In this document: positions 32,936 to 42,216 of the stretch, piece by piece
How positions within the stretch are numbered: position 1 is the first letter of the stretch
Layout of the letters: each line of letters begins with the position of its first letter
Assembly: GCA_017546505.1 (NCBI GenBank)
Contig: JAFYWV010000018.1
Span: 43,368-107,367, forward strand
Reading direction: 5' to 3'
DNA: 64,000 bases
From: Bacteroidaceae bacterium
GTDB taxonomy: Bacteria; Bacteroidota; Bacteroidia; Bacteroidales; Bacteroidaceae
Made by a program: the position numbers and the translations under genes
The notes under the pieces: generated by a model
Told to the model about the DNA's origin: nothing
The model's input: the letters and a program-made list of their open reading frames with translations, nothing else
Databases searched by the model: none

Positions 32936-33504
32936 AATTCAGAGGGAAAGACTTTGCCGGACTGTGGCACACCGGTGACTTAATTCACAATGACGACGAC
33001 CTACTCATCAGAGTTGGTTGTGCAAGTGTATTCATTCATAACGAAACTGCTGGCCAGTTCACTGGTCTATACGACAAGAACGATAACGAGATATATGAGG
33101 GTGACATCATCTGCTCAAGCCAAAGCATACTGCACGAAGTAGTTTACATTGAGAAAGAAGCAAAGTTCGCAGCAAGAATAATAGGTGTGTCATATCCTGA
33201 TTACTGCTCAATCAACCAAGACTGGATAGATAAGTATGATAAAGAAATAGTTGGCAACAAGTGGGACAATCCTATGTTCTTAAATGATAAAACAAAGAGA
33301 TATGAAATATACACTGACAGCGAATCGCAAGTAAGGTTCCCACAAGATAGACAAAGATTTTATAACACTATCGATAAAGCCCACAGTGTCGCTAGCGATT
33401 TCGTTCATCACTACGATGGGAAGCCGTATAGAGTTGTATTGCACGTTGAGGACCTTTATTTGGAAGAAACAGTAGAGACTGTGGAGAATATTATTAAGTC
33501 GTAA
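32923..33504 (+). CDS. YopX family phage protein
   Basis: The 193-residue protein has the YopX hallmarks: an N-terminal IKFRGKD, W..GDLI, then ETAGQFTGLYDKNDNEIYEGDII. The C-terminal 100 residues are beyond the usual core and unassigned. YopX proteins are widespread in phages of low-GC bacteria and Bacteroidetes; their role is unknown. Confidence 0.8.
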   Translation: MRTIKFRGKDFAGLWHTGDLIHNDDDLLIRVGCASVFIHNETAGQFTGLYDKNDNEIYEGDIICSSQSILHEVVYIEKEAKFAARIIGVSYPDYCSINQDWIDKYDKEIVGNKWDNPMFLNDKTKRYEIYTDSESQVRFPQDRQRFYNTIDKAHSVASDFVHHYDGKPYRVVLHVEDLYLEETVETVENIIKS

Positions 33505-33510
33505 TAACCT

Positions 33511-33888
33511 ATGAATATGAAATTTAACAGCCAAGTTTGTACTTCTGTTGAGGAGTCTAAGAAGCTGCTTGCATTGGGAATAAAACCTGAAACAGCAGAT
33601 ATGGTTCATATTAAAGAACTTGCCTACGATGAAGAAAACCATTGCACATACGATGCCGACACATACTTCATACGACCAATAGATTATCTTGAGGGAGAAA
33701 AACATCGTTCTCATATCCCAGCGTGGTCATTACATAGGTTGATGAAATTGTACTCAACAACAGTGATGGAAGGAGATGTTACTGTACTACCATATAACGA
33801 TACTTATGATTCTATTATAGAAAGTATAGAATGGGCGATAAACAACCGTTATTTCAACAAAGAATACTTGAAAGGAGGTAAGAAATGA
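33511..33888 (+). CDS. Conserved phage protein with IPAWSLHRL motif
   Basis: The 125-residue protein begins NSQVCTSVEESKKLLALGIKPETADM and contains HIPAWSLHRLMKL. Both are patterns I know from conserved small proteins of Bacteroidetes phages with no assigned function. The stop overlaps the next start by 4 bp. Confidence 0.65.
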   Translation: MNMKFNSQVCTSVEESKKLLALGIKPETADMVHIKELAYDEENHCTYDADTYFIRPIDYLEGEKHRSHIPAWSLHRLMKLYSTTVMEGDVTVLPYNDTYDSIIESIEWAINNRYFNKEYLKGGKK

Positions 33889-34181
33889 ACAGTGAACTCT
33901 CTGAAGGCATATATGTTATCCCAGACCAATTAAGGGGTGTTGTTTATGGCAACGAGATTCACATTTTTCCTCGAAAAGCACTCAACGAATATCGCTGTAA
34001 AGACTGCGTACATAGAGAAGAAGGATATGCCACAATAAACGCATATCGCAAGTCTTGGATATGCAAACAACGCCCAAAAGAAATACTCAATCCAATGTTC
34101 AGTAATCAGATTATATTCTATGCAGCACCGTATTATGGAAAGCCTTGTGGAAAGTTCAAATTGAAAGGAGGTGAGAAATGA
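33885..34181 (+). CDS. Small Cys-rich phage protein, paralogue of the 265 gene
   Basis: The 98-residue protein has CKDCVH, a central WICKQ and a C-terminal CGKFKL, matching the plan of the 61-residue protein at 265-450 but with a longer middle. A metal site is likely. The start overlaps the previous stop (ATGA). Confidence 0.65.
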   Translation: MNSELSEGIYVIPDQLRGVVYGNEIHIFPRKALNEYRCKDCVHREEGYATINAYRKSWICKQRPKEILNPMFSNQIIFYAAPYYGKPCGKFKLKGGEK

Positions 34182-34366
34182 AATATTTATTATATCCTTT
34201 TTTTATGTTGTTATATATGCTTATTACATTGTTTCTATCATTAGCATATTTCTTTATGGTATTCATAGACACATTGAGCGAAGCGCACAAATCAACATTG
34301 TCAGCGTGCGAAGACATAAGGGGCTATTGTAAAATGATAAAATTATGGATAACAGGAAAGAATTAA
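34178..34366 (+). CDS. Small membrane protein, 62 aa
   Basis: One long N-terminal hydrophobic segment (about 4-33, rich in Leu and Phe) is followed by a short polar tail with two Cys. It starts within the previous stop (ATGA). The function is unknown. Confidence 0.55.
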   Translation: MKYLLYPFFMLLYMLITLFLSLAYFFMVFIDTLSEAHKSTLSACEDIRGYCKMIKLWITGKN

Positions 34367-34590
34367 CCTGGATAAAGATTGTCCGTGACAAAGATGGTGT
34401 AGTATCAGGGGAGAGTATAAACAAAATTTTCGAGAGCTTACCAGTTGTTATTGCTGAGCATTTTAGTAACGCAGATGTGCAACTGTACGAAACTCTAACA
34501 GAAATAGATTTGCAAGACAAGATGGGTGAAATTACAAATAGCAAGCGTTACACGCACTTTTTACCTATCCCTAAAGTACCAGAGGAATGA
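34345..34590 (+). CDS. Hypothetical phage protein, 81 aa
   Basis: The soluble protein contains ITNSKRYTHFLPIPKVPEE at the C-terminus, an ending I know from small phage proteins with DUF551-like tails (THFLPIP). It overlaps the gene before by 22 bp and the gene after by 4 bp. Confidence 0.6.
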   Translation: MDNRKELTWIKIVRDKDGVVSGESINKIFESLPVVIAEHFSNADVQLYETLTEIDLQDKMGEITNSKRYTHFLPIPKVPEE

Positions 34591-34829
34591 CACATAAAAT
34601 AATAAACAAATTGTCAAAGCGTGCCGCATTAAACTTCATTGTTATTATTGTGGTTGTCGCCTTTACTTTGCTCTGTCATTATTTGACTTACCGCAGAGCT
34701 TACATTCAAGGCTATAAACAAGCCATAGAAGACGAAGTTGAATACTTAAAATCGCAAACAGAATTAACCCGAAGTGATATAAAACTGATTGAGCGAGCAT
34801 TAACTATATTAGAGAATGTGGAAAAATGA
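34587..34829 (+). CDS. Small membrane protein with C-terminal helix
   Basis: One membrane segment (about 14-36) is followed by a long charged helix (about 40-80). The start lies in the previous stop. An inner-membrane protein with a cytoplasmic or periplasmic coiled coil is inferred; the role is unknown. Confidence 0.55.
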   Translation: MTHKIINKLSKRAALNFIVIIVVVAFTLLCHYLTYRRAYIQGYKQAIEDEVEYLKSQTELTRSDIKLIERALTILENVEK

Positions 34830-35050
34830 GCGAACAACTTTATAAATGGTATCCAATCAATGATAATGGTGAGTATTGGTTAGATTCTGATATTGGGAAT
34901 GGCACAAGCGATATCAGAACTATTGTTGCAAATGACAACCATCTTTTTCTTTACCACGATTGTCCTTTTGGTTGGGGAACAATGGCTAAAATGGGAGGTT
35001 GGAAATATATGAGAATTAGAATTGATAGTAAAAGTAAAACAGTAGAATAA
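34826..35050 (+). CDS. Hypothetical phage protein, 74 aa
   Basis: The Trp- and Tyr-rich beta protein (GEYWLDSDIGNG, GWGTMAKMGGWKYMRIRI) overlaps both neighbours (4 bp and 1 bp). No family is recognised. Confidence 0.55.
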   Translation: MSEQLYKWYPINDNGEYWLDSDIGNGTSDIRTIVANDNHLFLYHDCPFGWGTMAKMGGWKYMRIRIDSKSKTVE

Positions 35051-35469
35051 TGAAACCAACAGAATTGAGAATAGGCAACATAATTGGTGTAACGCACGAA
35101 GAATGGGGCGATATGCCGGCTGTTGTAACAAGCATAAATGAGCAAGGAGATTTGTGTTTGCGTTGTTTAGGCGAAATTTACACAAACGAAGAATACGAGT
35201 GCACATTAAGTGAAGTTTATCCTATTCCCATTAGGGAAGGGTTATTGTTAAAATCCGGGTTTCAGAAATGCGTACATACATCAAACAGATATGACCTTTA
35301 TAAAGATGGATTTCTGATAACATTATTTACCTGCACTAAAGGTGAAACTTGGCTTTTATCAATAAAATCATTTCCATCAAGTTTTGAGTTTCACGGTGCG
35401 AAGTATATTAACGATTTGCAAAACACTTTTCACTTAATAGCCAACAAAGAACTACAAATAATTCTATGA
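35050..35469 (+). CDS. LRIGN-family phage protein, member 1
   Basis: The 139-residue protein starts with TELRIGNIIGV, has PIPIREGLLLKSGF in the middle and INDLQNTFHLIANKEL at the end. The same order of motifs is found in the second half of the 36,604 protein and in the 38,245 protein. The family is common in Bacteroidetes phages and unassigned. It is translationally coupled to both neighbours. Confidence 0.7.
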   Translation: MKPTELRIGNIIGVTHEEWGDMPAVVTSINEQGDLCLRCLGEIYTNEEYECTLSEVYPIPIREGLLLKSGFQKCVHTSNRYDLYKDGFLITLFTCTKGETWLLSIKSFPSSFEFHGAKYINDLQNTFHLIANKELQIIL

Positions 35470-35966
35470 GCAAAACAGATTCATTGCATTATGAATTATG
35501 CTGTCTTGGTGCAAAATATCTGAAGTCAAGAAAAAATGCCGAGCCGTGGGAACTACCAAACAAATATATTGCAGTAGAACTTGTGACATTGACAGCAGAG
35601 AATCCAGACATTTGGGCCACGAATGGTTATCATACAACGCTGGTTGAGGTAAAAACAAGCCATTCAGATTTTCTTGCAGACCAAAAGAAATGGGTTAGGA
35701 GTTACGCCGCAGAACAGGCAGACAAATGTTTGGGTAATTTCAGGTATTACCTATGTCCTGAAGGAGTAATATCCGTGGATGAAATCCCTGAGAATTGGGG
35801 CTTGCTTATTTATAATGGCAAGAAGATCGTGAAAGTAAAAAACGCGAAATACACCAAATCCTCCACCGATGCCGAACTATTGGTGCTGACCAGTATAATG
35901 CGTCGGTGTGGAATCAAGGAGCAAATATTCAATTTTAGGCAGAATGACAAAAGAAGAATTCCTTAA
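35466..35966 (+). CDS. PD-(D/E)XK nuclease-like protein
   Basis: The 166-residue protein has a nuclease-type core: VELVT, then PDIWATNG (Asp48) and LVEVKTS (Glu61-x-Lys63), followed by SDFLADQKKW and GNFRYYLCPEG. This is the D...ExK order of the restriction-endonuclease fold. The family is frequent in phages. The substrate is not known. Confidence 0.7.
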   Translation: MSKTDSLHYELCCLGAKYLKSRKNAEPWELPNKYIAVELVTLTAENPDIWATNGYHTTLVEVKTSHSDFLADQKKWVRSYAAEQADKCLGNFRYYLCPEGVISVDEIPENWGLLIYNGKKIVKVKNAKYTKSSTDAELLVLTSIMRRCGIKEQIFNFRQNDKRRIP

Positions 35967-36159
35967 TGAAATAGAACAGGTTATACAAAGCCGACCTGAA
36001 TGGAGCCGCAGAGGACAGGCTGTTTTCAATCATATAGATCAGAAATACGGAGTAGCAAGAATAGCACAATTCAGCCACGGAAAGGATTGTTATTATGAAG
36101 ACAAATACATCAAAGACTTCGTTGAATGTTGCTGGCAACTATTAAATGAGAACAAATAG
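35944..36159 (+). CDS. Hypothetical phage protein, 71 aa
   Basis: The start at 35,944 overlaps the nuclease-like gene by 23 bp. It is a small helical protein (SRPEWSRRGQAVFNHIDQKYGVAR). This pattern occurs in small phage proteins near nuclease-like genes. The function is unknown. Confidence 0.6.
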   Translation: MTKEEFLNEIEQVIQSRPEWSRRGQAVFNHIDQKYGVARIAQFSHGKDCYYEDKYIKDFVECCWQLLNENK

Positions 36160-36161
36160 TT

Positions 36162-36404
36162 ATGGAAGTTACAGATATACTTAACCACAAAAAATTCCAA
36201 GAGAAACTCGACGAGTTGATTGAGGAATATTTCAATAAAAAGTTAAAGCGTGAATACGAGGAATTTCGTGATTGGCATTGGCTTGAGTGGCAAAACAGAA
36301 TATGTATTGTATATGGTTACTGGAATCACTTTGACTGGAGTGTTGATGAGTACCATATAAGTGTAGAAGATTTAGTAGAATTTAGCAAGGAGAAATTTTT
36401 ATGA
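36162..36404 (+). CDS. Hypothetical phage protein, 80 aa
   Basis: The helical protein has unusually many Trp and Tyr (five Trp in 80). It ends with a 4-bp overlap to the next gene. No family is recognised. Confidence 0.55.
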   Translation: MEVTDILNHKKFQEKLDELIEEYFNKKLKREYEEFRDWHWLEWQNRICIVYGYWNHFDWSVDEYHISVEDLVEFSKEKFL

Positions 36405-36607
36405 GATTAAAGATTATCGTAGTAAGTTTCCACGTCTTCAGACCTGATACTCAAGAATTATTGAAGGACGGAGAAATAGATATTAACATAGTGCCAGTAG
36501 CAGGCGATGTTCTTCATATAGATGGCAAGAGATACAAAGTGTTACAGAGGGATTTTGTTAGTTGGTCGCCCCAAAGTGTGAAGTTATTTGTAAAAGAGAT
36601 ACTATGA
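36401..36607 (+). CDS. Hypothetical phage protein, 68 aa
   Basis: The beta-rich protein contains VPVAGDVLHIDGKRYKVLQRDF, a small-barrel pattern seen in many short phage proteins. It has 4-bp overlaps on both sides. The function is unknown. Confidence 0.55.
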   Translation: MRLKIIVVSFHVFRPDTQELLKDGEIDINIVPVAGDVLHIDGKRYKVLQRDFVSWSPQSVKLFVKEIL

Positions 36608-37281
36608 CAAGCATTATCAAGTGGAAAACAGGAGTTCCGCCGGAGCGTGGTAGTTACCTTGTAACTTTTCGCTACATCTATGATGAAAGCATTTTCAATG
36701 CGAAAGCAACATTATCACATTATGCAACAGGTATTGGACGCACATATTGGGATGGAGAACAATGGAGTAATTATGATTGTGGAAGTGATGAGTGCAAGGT
36801 CATTGCTTGGTGCAAAATAAAAGACATAATACCATTCGCTGAACATTCAAAACAAACAGCAAGACAAGATATGAACTTCCTGGATTTAAGAATTGGCAAC
36901 CTTGTAAGTTATGAGGACCAGAATTTCATTATATCAAGCATCACTCCTCCGTACGTGGAATTGATGGGCACAAATAATGATAGATTGTTTCTTACAGACA
37001 TTGACAGTGAGAGGCTCAAGCCTATACGCATTTCGGAGGTAATACTTACTAAAGCAGGCTTCAGCAAGAACTTATACTTTTACAAAAGGATTGATGAGCA
37101 TACTTTTCTTGAATTCTATATGCACGAATGGAGATTCCGCAGATATTGGCAAGGGGTAGATGAATACAACAATCACGCGAAAGTTAGAGAAATCACTTTC
37201 CAATGTCAGTGCCATTATGTTCACGAACTCCAGAACGCATACTATCTAAGTACCAACAAAGAATTGTCAATTAACTTATAA
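36604..37281 (+). CDS. Two-domain fusion: DUF551-like plus LRIGN family, member 2
   Basis: The start at 36,604 overlaps the previous stop. Residues about 1-80 resemble DUF551 (WKTGVPPERGSYLVTF, VIAWCKIKDIIPF). From Met90 the LRIGN-family pattern starts (FLDLRIGNLV, PIRISEVILTKAGF, HELQNAYYL). The second part alone has the length of the 35,050 protein, so two neighbouring genes seem to have fused. An internal start at 36,871 could still make the second domain alone. Confidence 0.7.
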   Translation: MTSIIKWKTGVPPERGSYLVTFRYIYDESIFNAKATLSHYATGIGRTYWDGEQWSNYDCGSDECKVIAWCKIKDIIPFAEHSKQTARQDMNFLDLRIGNLVSYEDQNFIISSITPPYVELMGTNNDRLFLTDIDSERLKPIRISEVILTKAGFSKNLYFYKRIDEHTFLEFYMHEWRFRRYWQGVDEYNNHAKVREITFQCQCHYVHELQNAYYLSTNKELSINL

Positions 37282-37291
37282 ATGAATTAAT

Positions 37292-37639
37292 ATGCTGAAT
37301 GCAATTATTATTGAAGAGAGTTACTGGGCTAACTCTCACCTCTCCATTGTACGCCATACTGGGCACGTGCGAGTAGGTAAGCACATCTGGACTGTGGTAA
37401 ACAAAGATGGAATAACTGTATTTGAATTGAGCGATCCAAGGAGTAAGCATTATGTAGGTGACAGTGCAACTAAGGTGATAGAGCCGGGAGAGCCTGTCGA
37501 TTTGGTGCGAAATGATTGGTTACACGTTTATAGAGCATTGGGGCGCGAGAAAACTATTGAGATTGTTAAACAAGGTATATCATTAGATGATGCCGAGAAA
37601 CTTATAAAGAAAAATGGGAACAAAAAAACTACTGTTTAG
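37292..37639 (+). CDS. Conserved phage protein, 115 aa
   Basis: The protein begins MLNAIIIEESYWANSHLSI and contains VNKDGITVFELSD, PGEPVDLVRNDWLHVYRALGR and an EKLIK end. I associate this pattern with small Bacteroidetes phage proteins of unknown role. It overlaps the next gene by 26 bp. Confidence 0.6.
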   Translation: MLNAIIIEESYWANSHLSIVRHTGHVRVGKHIWTVVNKDGITVFELSDPRSKHYVGDSATKVIEPGEPVDLVRNDWLHVYRALGREKTIEIVKQGISLDDAEKLIKKNGNKKTTV

Positions 37640-37841
37640 TGCTCTTATGATGGCCGCGATGATGGGAGTTGATGAACGGGCCTATATAAGAAGAAGGACT
37701 GTTTCGACTCCACGTCAAATTACCCCGACAAAACTACCGCATCGAGAGTTACGCATCTTTATTATAAAAGGTGTTGAGATTGAAGCATATTCCAAGAAGG
37801 ATGCTATAAAGAGGTACAACCACAAAAATAAAAGGCAATGA
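37614..37841 (+). CDS. Hypothetical basic protein, 75 aa
   Basis: The very basic protein has a short N-terminal hydrophobic stretch (LLFSALMMAAMMG) and a C-terminal IKGVEIEAYSKKDAIKRYNHK. It could be membrane-associated or nucleic-acid-binding. The 4-bp overlap with the next gene indicates coupling. Confidence 0.55.
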   Translation: MGTKKLLFSALMMAAMMGVDERAYIRRRTVSTPRQITPTKLPHRELRIFIIKGVEIEAYSKKDAIKRYNHKNKRQ

Positions 37842-38248
37842 AACAGTTTTTGGAACTGCAACAAATGAAAATGTTGCATAAGTATATCGGGAAAGACATT
37901 CTGAAGCGAGGTAGTTTGTATTGTCCGTATGATGATACAATGGTACCTATTCTCAACGATGGTAGTGTTGAGAAAATTAAAAAAAGGGACAGCGGTGTTA
38001 TGTTTAGCATTGTACCGCAATCTGAGTTTGCAAGTAAGGTGGATTTGCATAGGTTACGCTATTCGATGACAGATGTTCTCAGCCTGTTACCAGAAGGCTT
38101 AAATATCTATGTAAAGCACAAGGCGTTGAATGAAAGAGAATCTGATTTGTACGAAGTGTCTTACTGTGGTTTCACCTGTCTCAGCATTGAGCTGATTGAT
38201 GCTTTGTATAACCTATTTATATTATTGAAGCAAAAAGACGTGCTATGA
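37838..38248 (+). CDS. Hypothetical phage protein, 136 aa
   Basis: The alpha/beta protein has SLYCPYDDTMVPILN near the N-terminus and a hydrophobic helix at the C-terminus. It has 4-bp overlaps on both sides. No family is recognised. Confidence 0.6.
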   Translation: MKQFLELQQMKMLHKYIGKDILKRGSLYCPYDDTMVPILNDGSVEKIKKRDSGVMFSIVPQSEFASKVDLHRLRYSMTDVLSLLPEGLNIYVKHKALNERESDLYEVSYCGFTCLSIELIDALYNLFILLKQKDVL

Positions 38249-38724
38249 AAGCTAAGGATTTAATGATTGGTGATTACATTCTTGTCAATGGTGTGCCAAG
38301 AAAGGTGTGTTTAATCTATGCTGACGGAGTTAAGATAGCGTACAAAGTTCCGAATATTAAAGGTCCATTATACGCAAGACTCAACGAATGCGAACCGATA
38401 AGAGTTGATGATGCACTGCTTAAACGGCTGGGAGTCTTCAAAAAAAGGGGCTACAAGCATCTTGAACCAAACAAAGACTATAGGATGGCCATCGAAGAAT
38501 ATGGAAATGGCCAAAAGATGTTGCATTTCGAATTTGGTGGCTCATACTGCTGTTTGAGAAACTTCGAATATTTGCACCAGCTTCAGAACATAATGAAGAT
38601 GTTTGGGCTTGGATGGGAATTTTTCATACTGGATGAGCCAGACTATGAGCCGGCCAAAGTAAGTGGAGCGGAGTTTGACGGTTTACTTGCCTTTATTGGA
38701 AAGGCTGATGACTTTAAGCGGTAA
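38245..38724 (+). CDS. LRIGN-family phage protein, member 3
   Basis: The 159-residue protein keeps the family order in diverged form: KDLMIGDYILVNG, then EPIRVDDALLKRLGV, then EYLHQLQNIMKMFG. It has a C-terminal extension of about 30 residues. It is the last gene of the right arm; its stop faces the integrase stop 1 bp away. Confidence 0.65.
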   Translation: MKAKDLMIGDYILVNGVPRKVCLIYADGVKIAYKVPNIKGPLYARLNECEPIRVDDALLKRLGVFKKRGYKHLEPNKDYRMAIEEYGNGQKMLHFEFGGSYCCLRNFEYLHQLQNIMKMFGLGWEFFILDEPDYEPAKVSGAEFDGLLAFIGKADDFKR

Positions 38725-38725
38725 A

Positions 38726-39943
38726 TCACATTGACTCCAGCAATTCATCTATGCTTTTGTCACTGGCAAGAGCATCAAAAACAGTTCGTATAGCAGAGTC
38801 GGCCATCTTGCGATTGACGTGGATATAAAACGAGAGTGCTCTCTTGGGGTTGCTGATTGCATCCCCAAGGCAGTATTCTATCACAGAGTCTTTCACCATT
38901 AGCTCATTCGCGATCTGCGCGAAAGACTTTCTTGCCGAGTAAAATATCAATCGCTTGTCAAATTGCAACATCTTGCTAAGTTTATAAAGGTGGTCATCCG
39001 TTGTGTGTTGGATAGACTTCTTTGTTACTCGGCCGTGTATTTGCAGATGCCCATCAGGAGTAATGTACTTGTCAATGATCGCTCTTGCTTCAGGCTGAAT
39101 TGTGAATTCTGTAAAGTCATTCGGCCTACGACGGCTTTTTGTCTTTAAGCGAATAAACTTCACATAGTCCTTATTTAAGTTCTGAACGAGTATGTCGCCA
39201 AGATTCATACCACAAAGGTAGAAACTCAGCATAAAAATGTCACGAGCTGCTGCAGCCCATTTATCCTCGATTTCCAAGTCGCGAATTTCTCTTATTTGCT
39301 CAATCGAGAGGGAAACGTCGCGGACAACAGACATTGGCTCCTTATAGTCATAGAACGGCGGCAACTGATAGCGAGCGTAGCCGTGGTTTTGGGCAAAGTA
39401 TACAATGTTGCGAAGATTGCCCATTCTCATATTTATGGTTGTGTCGGAATAACCTTTCTTGTTTTTGAGGTAATCGTGGAAATCATATATTTTGTTTGAG
39501 TCAAGCATCGAGAGAATGAAATCCGCACCGGCGAAGTCGATGAAGCACTGGACTCCACTTCTATATAGGCGGAGTGTGTCTTCTGCAACACGCCTTGACT
39601 TTAATGATAGCCATTCATTGGCGATATCGCCAAAAGACCTGATGTGTCCTTTCTCAAGTTTGTGCTTTATGACATCGACAAGCTGGGAGCAAGTGTAGTA
39701 TTCCATATCTTCCAGTTCATCACATATCAAATATATCCTGTTCATAAAATTGCGTAACTGCAAGTTTATGTATGAAGCGTTATCAAGACCGACTACATTT
39801 CCGTTCTTGAGGTTCTTGGTGGATGGTACCACGAAACGAGTAGGGAAATATCGGGTTTGCGAATTGTGGGAGATTGCAATTCGCAGTTTGTGTTTGCCAT
39901 CGGCCAGCACCTTTGCTTCTAAAATTACGACTCGAAGATTCAT
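38726..39943 (-). CDS. Tyrosine recombinase (phage integrase)
   Basis: The 405-residue protein has an arm-binding N-terminus (about 1-90), a SAM-like core-binding domain (about 100-190) and a catalytic domain (about 210-395). In the catalytic domain Arg338 (FYSARKSF) and the nucleophile Tyr373 (SFYIHV) are visible. The usual first Arg is replaced (CGMNLGD, Asn247), as happens in some Bacteroidetes integrases such as IntDOT, and the LGH histidine is Asp361. It is the only phage gene on this strand and lies at the prophage-host border. Confidence 0.9.
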   Translation of the reverse strand: MNLRVVILEAKVLADGKHKLRIAISHNSQTRYFPTRFVVPSTKNLKNGNVVGLDNASYINLQLRNFMNRIYLICDELEDMEYYTCSQLVDVIKHKLEKGHIRSFGDIANEWLSLKSRRVAEDTLRLYRSGVQCFIDFAGADFILSMLDSNKIYDFHDYLKNKKGYSDTTINMRMGNLRNIVYFAQNHGYARYQLPPFYDYKEPMSVVRDVSLSIEQIREIRDLEIEDKWAAAARDIFMLSFYLCGMNLGDILVQNLNKDYVKFIRLKTKSRRRPNDFTEFTIQPEARAIIDKYITPDGHLQIHGRVTKKSIQHTTDDHLYKLSKMLQFDKRLIFYSARKSFAQIANELMVKDSVIEYCLGDAISNPKRALSFYIHVNRKMADSAIRTVFDALASDKSIDELLESM

Positions 39944-40111
39944 ATTTTTCAGGACAATAAAACGGTTCGGATTTCTTGGTAGGCGAAATATTCCGACAAT
40001 AATTTCGACAACGAAACCACCCCTACTTTTAGAGGTGGTTTCTGCCGTAATGTTACATATAACAATGGTTTATGTTGATAGTCATAAAGTTTAGCATCGT
40101 ACTTGTATGGT
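39944..40111. other. Prophage right end, probable attR region
   Basis: The sequence changes from phage to host within this interval. It holds a near-direct repeat, ATTCCGACAA (39,990-39,999) and ATTTCGACAA (40,002-40,011), 12 bp apart, which could be integrase sites. An 8-bp hairpin AAACCACC (40,014-40,021) with GGTGGTTT (40,034-40,041) could terminate groL transcription. The att core cannot be fixed without the left end. The extent is inferred. Confidence 0.5.
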
Positions 40112-41776
<1,665 letters not shown>

Positions 41777-41782
41777 CTATTT

Positions 41783-42055
41783 TTATCCCAAAATCGCAAG
41801 CACGTCGCTTTGGCGCATAATGAGATACTTCTCACCCTCAAACTCAACCTCTGTACCGGCATACTTGCCATAAAGGACCTGGTCGCCAACTGCGATTACC
41901 ATATCCTCGTCCTTTGTACCGTTACCCACGGCAACAACCTTGCCCTGAAGGGGTTTCTCCTTAGCTGTATCGGGGATTATAATACCGCCGATTGTCTTCT
42001 CTTCTGCAGGCTGAGGCAAGATGAGCACTCGGTCTGCCAATGGTTTGATGTTCAT
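41783..42055 (-). CDS. groS: Co-chaperonin GroES
   Basis: The 90-residue lid protein of GroEL begins [14 protein letters not shown] and has the mobile loop region [16 protein letters not shown]. It is the first gene of the groS-groL operon. Confidence 0.97.
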   Translation of the reverse strand: MNIKPLADRVLILPQPAEEKTIGGIIIPDTAKEKPLQGKVVAVGNGTKDEDMVIAVGDQVLYGKYAGTEVEFEGEKYLIMRQSDVLAILG

Positions 42056-42143
42056 AATTCTATTGTTTTTTTATTGTTTTAAATTTATCGGGACTGCCCC
42101 AAACTGAAAACGGAAAACGGCAAGCTGAAAGGTTTAACGTCTC

Positions 42144-42173
42144 CAAATATAATATAACCAAAAGCGTGCCAAA
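42144..42173 (-). promoter_or_regulatory. groS-groL promoter
   Basis: On the minus strand, TTTG (42,173-42,170), an 18-bp spacer and TATATTTG (42,151-42,144) match the Bacteroidetes promoter. No CIRCE inverted repeat was found between it and groS. Confidence 0.6.
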
Positions 42174-42216
42174 ATGTTCGCGGCGCAAAATCTGTGACAA
42201 ATTGGCAGACGCAGTG

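Noticed and set aside
1-40000. Terminase subunits, tape-measure protein and tRNA genes
   Set aside because: None could be recognised within the window; the left part of the prophage is missing, so their absence from the phage cannot be claimed.
38963-40094. Plus-strand ORFs opposite the integrase and its upstream region
   Set aside because: They are shadows of the minus-strand integrase frame with no recognisable family or leader.
42056-42216. CIRCE heat-shock operator before groS
   Set aside because: No TTAGCACTC-N9-GAGTGCTAA inverted repeat was found in the leader.
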